Notes under the pieces: generated by a model | What the model saw: the letters and a program-made list of their open reading frames with translations, nothing else | The model's database searches: none | What the model was told of the DNA's origin: nothing | Source: an uncultured Collinsella sp. | Lineage (GTDB): Bacteria > Actinomycetota > Coriobacteriia > Coriobacteriales > Coriobacteriaceae | Direction: 5' to 3' | DNA: 64,000 bases | Assembly: GCA_900541645.1 (NCBI GenBank) | Contig: UQKQ01000005.1 | Span: forward strand, 1 to 64,000 | Part shown: piece by piece, positions 51,950-59,086 of the stretch | Layout of the letters: each line of letters begins with the position of its first letter | Position numbering within the stretch: position 1 is the stretch's first letter | Program-made: the position numbers and the translations under genes

Positions 51950-53005
51950 CTAAACAAGTTGCCAGAAAAAGGAAAAAGGAACGACACCGTGCCATTGCGG
52001 CCGGTAGACCATAATTACTACAAAGAACACGGCCGTAACTGCGCATATGCCGTAAACGAGGAGGAACTTGAGCTTCGTATCGATCTTTCGGAATCGCAGC
52101 GCCACGTATAAGGCAAGGAAAAACGATGTAAACGTCGTCAGCCTCTGGAAGATGTTCACGAAGCAAGCGAGGAACTGGAAGACGACCTGGAGCATGGATC
52201 CATGGAAAAGAACCCTCTCCTCCCTGTCGTCATCCGAAGCCCCCGCCCCAAACAAATGGGAAACGACAATCAGTAAAGCGTCCATGGCGGTCATGATCGG
52301 CGCCGCGAGCGCATTCCCCCCCGACCACGAGGACATGCTATACGTCGAGTACTTGTCGAAGTTCTTCCCAACGAAGCTCCACACGAAATCAGGGGAAAGG
52401 GCCAAAGCCAACGCGACGACGCCATAACCCAGCATGACTTTCTTTGTCGGTGCGAGCGCCGAGAGCGGAATGAGCGCGAGCATGACGATGGCGGTCGAGT
52501 GAAACAGGGAGCCGAAAATGACCGCCACAGCGAAACGGATCCTCTTCCCGGACTCCAGCCAAGGTATCGCCGCGATGATGATTGCGGCGGCGATACCTTG
52601 GCGCATGAGGTTCATAAAGGAGGCATACGTCAGAAGTGTCACATAGAGGAAGAGTGCGAGCACGGGATTGCAGTCCGACTTATAGACCACATACCCGACG
52701 CAGGCGGTCATGACTGCACTGGTGAAGAGAAGGAGGAGCTGCGGATTGGGGCTGACCGCGTTCAAGGCCCGGAGGAGGTACAGGAACCCGGTTTCATACC
52801 AGGAGTGTGCCATCCACGCCGTCAGGTAAGCGTTCCAGTACTGGAGCGTATCCACTCCGACCGCGTAGCTTCTCAGGCCGGAGAGCGCGAATAAGACCAG
52901 GCAGGCCAAGATGATAAAGCCTCGTCTCTCAGCATCCCCGCGCGACACGCCCGTGATTACACCGAGAACGAGAATCACGACTATTTCCATCAGATAAATC
53001 GTCAT
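51950..53005 (-). CDS. EpsG-family polysaccharide polymerase
   Basis: A 351-residue polytopic membrane protein with about ten spans. It has the EpsG pattern: RSYAVGVDTLQYWNAY in an early loop, LMRQGIAAAIII, and FHSTAIVMLALIPL. In Wzx/Wzy systems it would join repeat units on the outer membrane face. The ATG at 53005 overlaps the previous stop (ATGA); the longer frame to 53062 is less likely. It is placed between glycosyltransferases and the flippase, as expected for a Wzy role. Confidence 0.8.
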   Translation of the reverse strand: MTIYLMEIVVILVLGVITGVSRGDAERRGFIILACLVLFALSGLRSYAVGVDTLQYWNAYLTAWMAHSWYETGFLYLLRALNAVSPNPQLLLLFTSAVMTACVGYVVYKSDCNPVLALFLYVTLLTYASFMNLMRQGIAAAIIIAAIPWLESGKRIRFAVAVIFGSLFHSTAIVMLALIPLSALAPTKKVMLGYGVVALALALSPDFVWSFVGKNFDKYSTYSMSSWSGGNALAAPIMTAMDALLIVVSHLFGAGASDDDREERVLFHGSMLQVVFQFLACFVNIFQRLTTFTSFFLALYVALRFRKIDTKLKFLLVYGICAVTAVFFVVIMVYRPQWHGVVPFSFFWQLV

Positions 53006-54096
53006 GCGCGCCCAATCACCTTTAGATAATCGGTTCGAATCGACTTGGCGATCGAGGGCCACGAAAACAACTCCGCAACGCGACGTGAGGCCAGGGCCAT
53101 CTCCGCATAGGCCTCAGCAGAGCTGGCGGCGACGACGATGGCTTCCCGCACGGATTCGGGAGAAAGGTCGCAGACCCATCCGGCTCCCTCGGCGAGGATG
53201 ACGTCGGACATGTTGGTACCCGGGGTGACCACGCACGGCAACCCGTAGGCGCACGCCTCGAGCAGGCCCATCGGCATCCCCTCGTAGCGTGATGTGAGGA
53301 GAAAGATGTCCGCGGCGCGCAGAACCGCATCCTTCTCATCCCCGTATACAGGGCCGCGAACGGCAACGACGTCTGAAAGCCCCGCGGCCTGTAGCTTTTT
53401 CTCCATCTCGTTTGAGAAGCCGTTGACGGAGTTGCCGTAAATCGAGAGATGGAAGCGCGGTGAATCCGCGCAAGCATTCAACGGAGTAAGCGCTTCGAGG
53501 AGGACGTCCAACCCCTTTTGATAGGGCTCCACTCTGCCAACGAACACAATTTCAGGTACGTCGCCATGCCACGACTCCCGATGAGGGCGCTCCTTGGGCA
53601 CCTCTATGCCGTTCGGCTCGATGAAGCTGTTCCGGTTCCATTTCTCACCGGACTCATCGCGTTCCTTCTCGGTAAGGTAGTGGATCGCAGCGGCGCCTTG
53701 AGCGAAACGGTTGTAGAAAACGGCGTTGCAGATTCGTTTCTTAAAGGTTTTCTTCCCCTGGTCTCCGCTCGTGAGGGCGCAGTGCGGCTCAATCACATAT
53801 GGTATACCCGAAGACAGCACGCCCAAGAGGGTCGCGTTGGGATGAAACGCATAAAAACCCTCAAAAACGATTAGGTCAGGGCGCCAGATTCGACTTGTGA
53901 AATCTTCAATGTCGAAAGCAAAGTCGTTAGGGTTCCTGTAGAAGGGAAGGCCCCTCCATTCTACGCGCTCGACAGGTCTCATGTTATACCAGACAACCTC
54001 TTCGAGTTCGGATAAGGCCCCGATCAGTGCAGGCACACAGTACGTAGGGCCCGCGAAGCCCTCAAACTCAAGGTTCGAGAGAAATAGAATCCTCAT
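53002..54096 (-). CDS. Family 4 glycosyltransferase (GT-B)
   Basis: A 364-residue cytosolic glycosyltransferase. The N-terminal domain opens with MRILFLSNLEFEGFAGPTY. The C-terminal donor domain has FVGRVEPYQKGLDVLLEAL and the nucleotide-sugar site SRYEGMPMGLLEACAYGLP, with the paired Glu of the E-x7-E motif. It likely adds one sugar to the lipid-linked repeat; donor and linkage are unknown. It is coupled to the polymerase gene by a 4-base overlap and lies 12 bp from the GT2 gene. Confidence 0.88.
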   Translation of the reverse strand: MRILFLSNLEFEGFAGPTYCVPALIGALSELEEVVWYNMRPVERVEWRGLPFYRNPNDFAFDIEDFTSRIWRPDLIVFEGFYAFHPNATLLGVLSSGIPYVIEPHCALTSGDQGKKTFKKRICNAVFYNRFAQGAAAIHYLTEKERDESGEKWNRNSFIEPNGIEVPKERPHRESWHGDVPEIVFVGRVEPYQKGLDVLLEALTPLNACADSPRFHLSIYGNSVNGFSNEMEKKLQAAGLSDVVAVRGPVYGDEKDAVLRAADIFLLTSRYEGMPMGLLEACAYGLPCVVTPGTNMSDVILAEGAGWVCDLSPESVREAIVVAASSAEAYAEMALASRRVAELFSWPSIAKSIRTDYLKVIGRA

Positions 54097-54108
54097 TCAG
54101 CCTCAATC

Positions 54109-54879
54109 CTAAATCCTTTTAAGCACCGCGTGCGTCAGCTGCCAGAACAGACAATACACGGAATAGACTGGGTTTATCTTCTCCACTTTTCGGTAGGCGT
54201 TCCACGTGCGGGAAACTGCACGGAATTTATTAGCGGAGCGGGAGCCGCCATGTTTCCTGTTCTTTGCAAGCACCTCGTCGAGGCCGCCGGCTGGAACGCC
54301 GCTCTTGAGGACCTGGAGCCAGACGACCATGTCTTCAGGGAAATCGAACGAATCTCCGAAATCGGGACAAACGAGAAGACTCAGGGGTATTTTCGAGAGG
54401 TCGAACGCGATGGTATGGCTGCAGGTCACGGTGTTCTTGAGAAAACCGTCGTAGTCGATGCTCTTGGGTACGTGTACGTAATTCCTATGCTGTCCGTCAG
54501 ACTCAATGGTCTCGTACGAGGTGAAGCACATCCCCAGACCACAATCCCGCATGTACGCAAGCTGGTGATCAAGTTTATCCGGAAGCCATGCGTCATCGGC
54601 GTCCATGAACGCGACGAAATCGCCGGAAACGTGTTCGATACCGGTATTGCGCGACTTAGCCGCACCAACGTTGTGCTCGTTGGGATGAACCGAGATTCGA
54701 CGATCCTTGTTCTCGTATTCCTTCGCAAGTCGAAGAGATGCGTCCGAAGAACAATCTTCGACCACGATGAGCTCCCAGTTCTTATAGGACTGAGAAAGAA
54801 CGGAGTCGAAGGTCTCGACAAGATACGGCTCAGCATTGTAGAGGGGCATAATGATGGAAACCAGGGGAGAATCGGTCAT
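54109..54879 (-). CDS. Family 2 glycosyltransferase (GT-A)
   Basis: A 256-residue GT-A enzyme. VSIIMPLYNAEPYLVETFDS opens the nucleotide-binding fold. VVEDCSSD, then the metal-binding DxD in AFMDADDAWLPDKL, follow. It should add the second sugar to the undecaprenyl-linked unit. It starts 3 bp after the phosphoglycosyl transferase stop. Length suits a single-domain enzyme. Confidence 0.9.
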   Translation of the reverse strand: MTDSPLVSIIMPLYNAEPYLVETFDSVLSQSYKNWELIVVEDCSSDASLRLAKEYENKDRRISVHPNEHNVGAAKSRNTGIEHVSGDFVAFMDADDAWLPDKLDHQLAYMRDCGLGMCFTSYETIESDGQHRNYVHVPKSIDYDGFLKNTVTCSHTIAFDLSKIPLSLLVCPDFGDSFDFPEDMVVWLQVLKSGVPAGGLDEVLAKNRKHGGSRSANKFRAVSRTWNAYRKVEKINPVYSVYCLFWQLTHAVLKRI

Positions 54880-54882
54880 ACG

Positions 54883-55716
54883 TTACTTCCCCCTCCTCAT
54901 TGCCTTGAACGTTTTTACGAACACGCGGGTATCCAACCCGAGCGACTGATGGCGCACATAAAAGAGCTCACGAGCTTGCCTCTGACCACTTCTCCACGTG
55001 GATTCGTTGCGGTCAGTCGCAGCCCACCAACCGGTGATGCCAGGCTTACATGCGAGCACCTCATCGCGTGCATCGCCGTATTCATACGTTTCCTCAAGTG
55101 TTACGGGACGAGGGCCAATGACGGATAAATCACCCGAGAGAACGTTAATGAATTGAGGTAGTTCGTCCAACGAAGTGCGGCGAAGAAAGCGGCCTACACG
55201 CGTGATTCGGGGATCATCGTCAACCTTCTGTTCGCGCTGCCATTGCGCCAGCTGATCGGGAGTCATGTATTTCTCAGGGTGCTCGTGAGCGTCAGAGACC
55301 ATGGTGCGGAGTTTGAAGATATAGATAGTCTTTCCACCCTTACCAACTCGCTTTTGACGGAAGAACGGCTTTCCGGGAGAGTCAATCTCAATGGCGACGC
55401 ATGCTGCTACAACGGGGATGGCCAACACCGCGCAGACCGCAGCAGAAAAAACGATGTCGAAAGCTCGCTTGAAGGCAAAATAGGCAGGCCCACCTTTCTT
55501 GGGGGCGGCAGCCTTGGGATCTGCGGCGGGAGCCCTATAGCTTCCCGGCGCCACGAAACCTTGCGCCGGAGCAGGATTCTCCACGGGGAGAGGAAATTCC
55601 GTAGCAACAGGAGTCTGAGAGTCTGCCCGCCAATCCCCAACTTGACCAATCAATGCCGCATCCACGGGCACATCCTTTACATATTCTGTTTTATCTGACA
55701 CATTCTCTTCCAACAC
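54883..55716 (-). CDS. Polyprenyl-phosphate sugar-1-phosphate transferase
   Basis: A 277-residue initiating phosphoglycosyl transferase (bacterial sugar transferase, PF02397 type). It starts repeat-unit synthesis on undecaprenyl phosphate at the inner membrane. After about 78 variable residues comes the re-entrant membrane helix (KRAFDIVFSAAVCAVLAIPV). Next are the KLRTM block, the catalytic SLDELPQ with Asp-Glu, and GPRPVT. The four-span N-terminal domain of WbaP is absent. Start is uncertain: GTG 55716, TTG 55713 or GTG 55701. AAGGAGG lies about 20 bases before 55716. It is the first enzyme gene after the LoaP-type regulator. Confidence 0.88.
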   Translation of the reverse strand: MLEENVSDKTEYVKDVPVDAALIGQVGDWRADSQTPVATEFPLPVENPAPAQGFVAPGSYRAPAADPKAAAPKKGGPAYFAFKRAFDIVFSAAVCAVLAIPVVAACVAIEIDSPGKPFFRQKRVGKGGKTIYIFKLRTMVSDAHEHPEKYMTPDQLAQWQREQKVDDDPRITRVGRFLRRTSLDELPQFINVLSGDLSVIGPRPVTLEETYEYGDARDEVLACKPGITGWWAATDRNESTWRSGQRQARELFYVRHQSLGLDTRVFVKTFKAMRRGK

Positions 55717-55832
55717 TACGTCCCCGACCCGAAGGTCCTCCTTGGTTTGAGCGACAATCGCCAGCAGCTAGGCAATCGCCTTTTTAAGGTTTCGCATGAC
55801 GCGCTGCTCGTTTGAAAGCACCGCGAGGCCAA

Positions 55833-55850
55833 CGCGCGTAATTACGCGCG
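55833..55850. promoter_or_regulatory. 18-bp perfect palindrome at the loaP stop
   Basis: CGCGCGTAATTACGCGCG is its own complement. It overlaps the loaP stop and precedes the first enzyme gene by about 115 bp. LoaP proteins act through an RNA hairpin in the operon leader; this is a candidate, and it lacks a T-run so is not a normal terminator. Confidence 0.4.
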
Positions 55851-56318
55851 GCCACACAGGTCGAGCTCCAAATAAGCAATGCTCTTGCGTCTGTTAATGG
55901 TTTTGATAAGGCCTTCGTGGCCCAGCAACGGACCTGCCGTTACTACGACCTGGTCACCGTCTTTTAGGGCCTCGCTCATAGGAACTACGCGGTCTCCCTT
56001 ATGCGTAAAGCCACCAATAAGCTGGACCTCTTCTTTTGCCAGCGGCACAAACTGACCGTCTTGGGAAAGCATCCGGGCAAAGTCGTCCATGCGCAGCAGA
56101 TGCTGTTGCACAGTACGGGGATCTGCCGTATCGCAGATAAGATAACCGGGAAAGAGCGGCTTGGTCGTATTGACCCATTCGCCGTGTACTTTGATCTCGG
56201 TTTGAAATTGGGGATAAAAGAGCTCCTGCATGGCGCCAGCCGGCACCATGCGCTCAATGCGCTCGCGCATTATATCTTCGCGACCGTTAATGACCTGGAT
56301 CACATACCACACGAGCAC
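55842..56318 (-). CDS. loaP: LoaP/NusG-type transcription antiterminator
   Basis: A 158-residue NusG paralogue. The NGN domain (about 1-105) starts VWYVIQVINGREDIMRERI and has LFPGYLICDT. The KOW domain (about 118-158) has LKDGDQVVVTAGPLLGHEGL. Specialised NusG proteins of the LoaP/UpxY group promote read-through of long polysaccharide or polyketide operons, and this one lies first in a 12-gene polysaccharide operon. Start GTG 56318 has GGGGG only 3 bases away; GTG 56312 is equally possible. Confidence 0.85.
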   Translation of the reverse strand: MLVWYVIQVINGREDIMRERIERMVPAGAMQELFYPQFQTEIKVHGEWVNTTKPLFPGYLICDTADPRTVQQHLLRMDDFARMLSQDGQFVPLAKEEVQLIGGFTHKGDRVVPMSEALKDGDQVVVTAGPLLGHEGLIKTINRRKSIAYLELDLCGRA

Positions 56319-56340
56319 AACCCCCTTGCTGTCTTACGTG

Positions 56341-56416
56341 TGGCTCATGGGGTTTGGGTATGGCTTCGCCAGGGCGCTTGTGCGCGAAGGCGCTCCATAT
56401 TCAAACCCTGAGCCCA
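56341..56416 (-). promoter_or_regulatory. Extended hairpin in the loaP leader
   Basis: Outer arms 56341-56363 and 56395-56416 (GGCTCA.GGGTTTG..TATGG) pair with few mismatches. Inner arms CTTCGC (56364-56369) and GCGAAG (56384-56389) continue the stem. It ends 23 bp before the loaP start on the transcript and could be an attenuator or a LoaP target. Confidence 0.45.
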
Positions 56417-57122
56417 GTCAGACAAGCACGTGGCTCTGCCCCACCGTGAACGGTATGTATAAATGCAGTTGCTAGAGACGCGGACGTGTATCGCAAAATG
56501 ACCGCATCCCCAGCTGGCTGCGTGCGAACCAATCAAGCGGGAACAAAACTGGACCGCACGCAAACAGCTGAAGGCTGCTGTGGTTCGCCGTAACAACTCA
56601 TTGCACTGATTCAAGCGAACTTATAAATATCCGCAAAAGCAAGTGAAAAAAGTGCATGGCAATCGATATTGGAGCTCTTGGTTTTTCTAACACCGCCGTT
56701 ACGGCCGGATGCTGATCGACCCCGTGCTATGTGGCCTGTTAGAGCCGTGAGCACAGCTGAACTCATGTAACATTAGGTATCCTAGCACAAGCTGATAGTG
56801 AAACTGATTTGGGTTGTGTCGGACAACATATGCGACAAATCCGTGCTTGGGGGGGTTGTTTGCCTAAGTTGTTCACGTTGACGCAGGTTAATGGGGTGCT
56901 GCAACGGGCGCCCGAGTAAATGCAGGCAAACCTCGGCTTTAATACGCAAAAGGATTTGCGTGGTGCTTACGAATAATGTACAAAACTGGGAAATTAATTG
57001 CACAACATTTTGCGGGCGTGTGGGCATGGGCGTTGCATTGTGAAGATGCTCATCGCACACTAGGCACGCCCGGCTACAGATTAAACGCATTTTGAGGCGG
57101 CTTGTTTGACAACTTTAGGGGT

Positions 57123-57151
57123 GTAGTTGTCGCAAAATTTGCGACAACTAC
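57123..57151. promoter_or_regulatory. 29-bp near-perfect palindrome (operator candidate)
   Basis: Arms GTAGTTGTCGCAAA and its exact complement meet at a single central base. A TTGACA hexamer lies 11 bp to the left on the plus strand. No gene start is close, so the regulated promoter is not clear. Confidence 0.4.
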
Positions 57152-57233
57152 TGCAGACGGCAAACTTGAACAGGAAAGCAATTTACAAATTTTGCAAAAA
57201 TGCAGTTCAGGCCGTTAAAAATCATATTCAAAA

Positions 57234-57258
57234 AAAGGCCACTCAATTGAGTGGCCTT
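57234..57258 (-). terminator. Terminator of tRNA-Ala copy 3
   Basis: Minus-strand self-complementary AAGGCCACTCAATTGAGTGG stem (57257-57240) followed by a run of seven T. Confidence 0.85.
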
Positions 57259-57271
57259 ACATTCACGATGG

Positions 57272-57344
57272 TGGAGACGAGGGGGATCGAACCCCTGACC
57301 TCTTGACTGCCAGTCAAGCGCTCTCCCAGCTGAGCTACGCCCCC
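57272..57344 (-). tRNA. tRNA-Ala(GGC), copy 3
   Basis: Mature sequence identical to copies 1 and 2, 73 nt without CCA. Its flanks differ from those copies apart from the promoter boxes. Confidence 0.95.
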
Positions 57345-57357
57345 GTGACGAGGAGAT

Positions 57358-57386
57358 ACTATAGGGGAAGTTGACGCGGCGTGCAA
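57358..57386 (-). promoter_or_regulatory. Promoter of tRNA-Ala copy 3
   Basis: TTGCAC (57386-57381), 17 bp, TATAGT (57363-57358) on the minus strand, 13 bp before the mature 5' end. Confidence 0.8.
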
Positions 57387-57399
57387 GGACTTTTTTGGG

Positions 57400-58056
57400 T
57401 CAGACTCTAAATGTCTCTTGATATAGGTAAGCAATGGCGGTGCCGGTGTGGACTTGGATCGTGGCTGTTGACCTGACGACGTTGCTGATGCCTGTGTCCG
57501 CCAACAGGTCCAGGGGGCTGTGGTCTAGCTCCCACTCTAGGCCGTGTTCGCTTACCTCGGTGTTGGGGGCAATGCCGATGATGGAGAACGTCTTGCTCTC
57601 GGCGCCCTCAATGGTCCAGGATTCGCCTTCGTGCAGAATGCGAGCTGTGGTCGCGTCCTCGGCAATCCAGACGGGGGCGTCTTTGTAGTTGGCTAGTAAG
57701 CCTAGGACGCTTAGGGCCATATCCGGGCGGCCGCCCGTAGCGCAGGTCGCAACCACTTCGGCGCCCGGCCAGCGACGGCGGACGGAATCGAGCGCCAGCG
57801 CCAGATCGGTATAGTCCTTGTACGGGTCGTGGCGCTCAACTTCAAAGTCCTCAGCGGCATCAACAAGAGCGCGACCGGCTTCGCTTACCGTATCGGCGTC
57901 CCCTACATACACGTCGCAGCTCAGGCGAGCGCCCAGCAGCGCGTCGAGACCGCGGTCCACGGCGACAACGTGGTCGCACTCCCCTACTAGCCTACGCAAC
58001 AGATCCGCGCTCGCCACCAAGGGCGAGCCGCAAACCACTAATACCTTACAAGCCAC
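57400..58056 (-). CDS. Thiamine pyrophosphokinase
   Basis: A 218-residue enzyme that forms thiamine pyrophosphate from thiamine and ATP in the cytoplasm. It has VAVDRGLDALL, the Asp-rich YVGDADTVSEAG (canonical GDxDS is GDADT here) and DPYKDYTDLALALD, followed by GGRPDMAL. The C-terminal beta domain has the substrate Ser/Thr strand NVVRSTATIQV. Length is typical. No TPP riboswitch is visible upstream. It lies 9 bp after the HAD gene and is likely co-transcribed with it. Its end overlaps nothing, and the tRNA-Ala promoter begins 14 bp further on. Confidence 0.85.
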   Translation of the reverse strand: MACKVLVVCGSPLVASADLLRRLVGECDHVVAVDRGLDALLGARLSCDVYVGDADTVSEAGRALVDAAEDFEVERHDPYKDYTDLALALDSVRRRWPGAEVVATCATGGRPDMALSVLGLLANYKDAPVWIAEDATTARILHEGESWTIEGAESKTFSIIGIAPNTEVSEHGLEWELDHSPLDLLADTGISNVVRSTATIQVHTGTAIAYLYQETFRV

Positions 58057-58065
58057 AGCTCTCGC

Positions 58066-58755
58066 CTATCCCTCAAACGCAAGCAGGCGGGCCAGATCCA
58101 GCTCCTCGTAGCTGTCGATAAAGATATCGCAGTTGGCGCGCACATCGTCGCGCTTCATGCGGCCGTGCGGGTCATAAATACCTACACGCTTAAAGCCGGC
58201 GACCCCAGAACTCCTTAGGCCAAAGACGGCGTCCTCAAACACCCACGCGCGCTCAAACTTGTGCCCGTGGCGCTCTTCTAGGCGGCGCAGCGCCAGCTCG
58301 TATACGTCGGGGAACTGTTTGGAGCGTCCTGCCTCGCCCGTCGTGGTAATAAACTCCATGTACGCGTCGAGCCCGGCGCCCGCAAGCGCAGACGTAACCA
58401 ACTCGGCCGGCGTGGACGTGGCAACGCACAAGGCAATGCCCGCCGCATTCGTCTGCTCCAAAAATGCCAGGAGCCCCTCGCGCGGCGGCACCTTGGAGTA
58501 CCCATCGATCAGGATGTCGCTCAGCTCGCGATACAGCTCCTCGCCATTCGCTCCAATGCCCCAGGTGTCGTGGTAGGCCTGGCACTCGTCCTCGAGCGAC
58601 AAATGCTCAAACTGGGCAAAATCGTCGACCGTCACGTCAACTCCGTGGCGGTGCAATAACTCGGGCTGGGCATAGGCCCAAACGGGGGTGCTATTAACCA
58701 GCGTGCCGTCGCAATCGAAAATAAAAGCGACATTGGGAGCGGCGGTCTGGGACAT
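58066..58755 (-). CDS. HAD-superfamily phosphatase/phosphomutase
   Basis: A 229-residue HAD protein of the beta-phosphoglucomutase/phosphatase subgroup. Motif I is FIFDCDGTLVNS with the nucleophile and acid Asp pair, motif II Thr/Ser in CVATSTPAEL, the motif III Lys in GRSKQFPDVYELAL, and motif IV in VFEDAVFGLRSS. The helical cap lies at about residues 20-85. It may act on a sugar phosphate; being divergent from the glycogen genes suggests glucose phosphates, but this is inference. The ATG at 58755 has AAAGGT upstream. Paired operator-like repeats begin 23 bp upstream. Confidence 0.8.
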   Translation of the reverse strand: MSQTAAPNVAFIFDCDGTLVNSTPVWAYAQPELLHRHGVDVTVDDFAQFEHLSLEDECQAYHDTWGIGANGEELYRELSDILIDGYSKVPPREGLLAFLEQTNAAGIALCVATSTPAELVTSALAGAGLDAYMEFITTTGEAGRSKQFPDVYELALRRLEERHGHKFERAWVFEDAVFGLRSSGVAGFKRVGIYDPHGRMKRDDVRANCDIFIDSYEELDLARLLAFEG

Positions 58756-58777
58756 AAAAGTACCTTTCGATGTCAAA

Positions 58778-58808
58778 TGGTAAACAACCTGCTAAAAACG
58801 TTTTACCA
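58778..58808. promoter_or_regulatory. Operator-like inverted repeat 1
   Basis: TGGTAAAC (58778-58785) faces GTTTTACCA (58800-58808). It lies 23 bp upstream of the HAD start. A TTGACG hexamer on the minus strand lies beside it (58816-58811). Confidence 0.5.
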
Positions 58809-58839
58809 AACGTCAAACCAACAATCAAAAAACCCTTAT

Positions 58840-58865
58840 TGGTAAAACTGTCAAGAGTTTTACCA
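58840..58865. promoter_or_regulatory. Operator-like inverted repeat 2, overlapping TTGACA
   Basis: Perfect 10-bp arms TGGTAAAACT (58840-58849) and its complement (58856-58865) with a 6-bp centre. Read on the minus strand the centre contains TTGACA, a consensus -35. Same half-site as repeat 1, centres about 60 bp apart. The rest of 58756-59086 shows no gene. Confidence 0.6.
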
Positions 58866-59086
58866 TCGCAATTCTGCCAGTGGTCTAAACATGGCGCTTA
58901 CCGATTAAACGCCGCCCAAAAACCACTTTCCTTCATAAAAGTAACGTACAGGTGTTATCGTAGTTTCTGCCGAAAGTTCCACCGAGCACGCGAGGTGGAA
59001 CGAATCATAGAACTATCGCCGTCCCTTCGATTCGTGCAGCCTTGGACCTTTCGCATCTAGTCACCAAGGCAACACGCTGCCGCGTC

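Larger units (their letters stand above)
56319..57233. other. Long leader and intergenic region of the polysaccharide operon
   Basis: 915 bp without a convincing gene. A two-level hairpin lies at 56341-56416, a G7 run near 56850 and a palindrome at 57123-57151. A minus-strand frame at 56782-57090 has no family features. The promoter of the operon must lie here; no clear -35/-10 pair could be fixed. The stretch is A+T-richer than the core. Confidence 0.4.

Noticed and set aside
56782..57090. A 102-codon minus-strand frame in the leader region
   Set aside because: No ribosome site, no family features, and not placed in the operon.
57050..58060. TPP riboswitch near the thiamine pyrophosphokinase
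   Set aside because: No CUGAGA and ACCUGAUCUG-type core words upstream of the gene or of the HAD gene.
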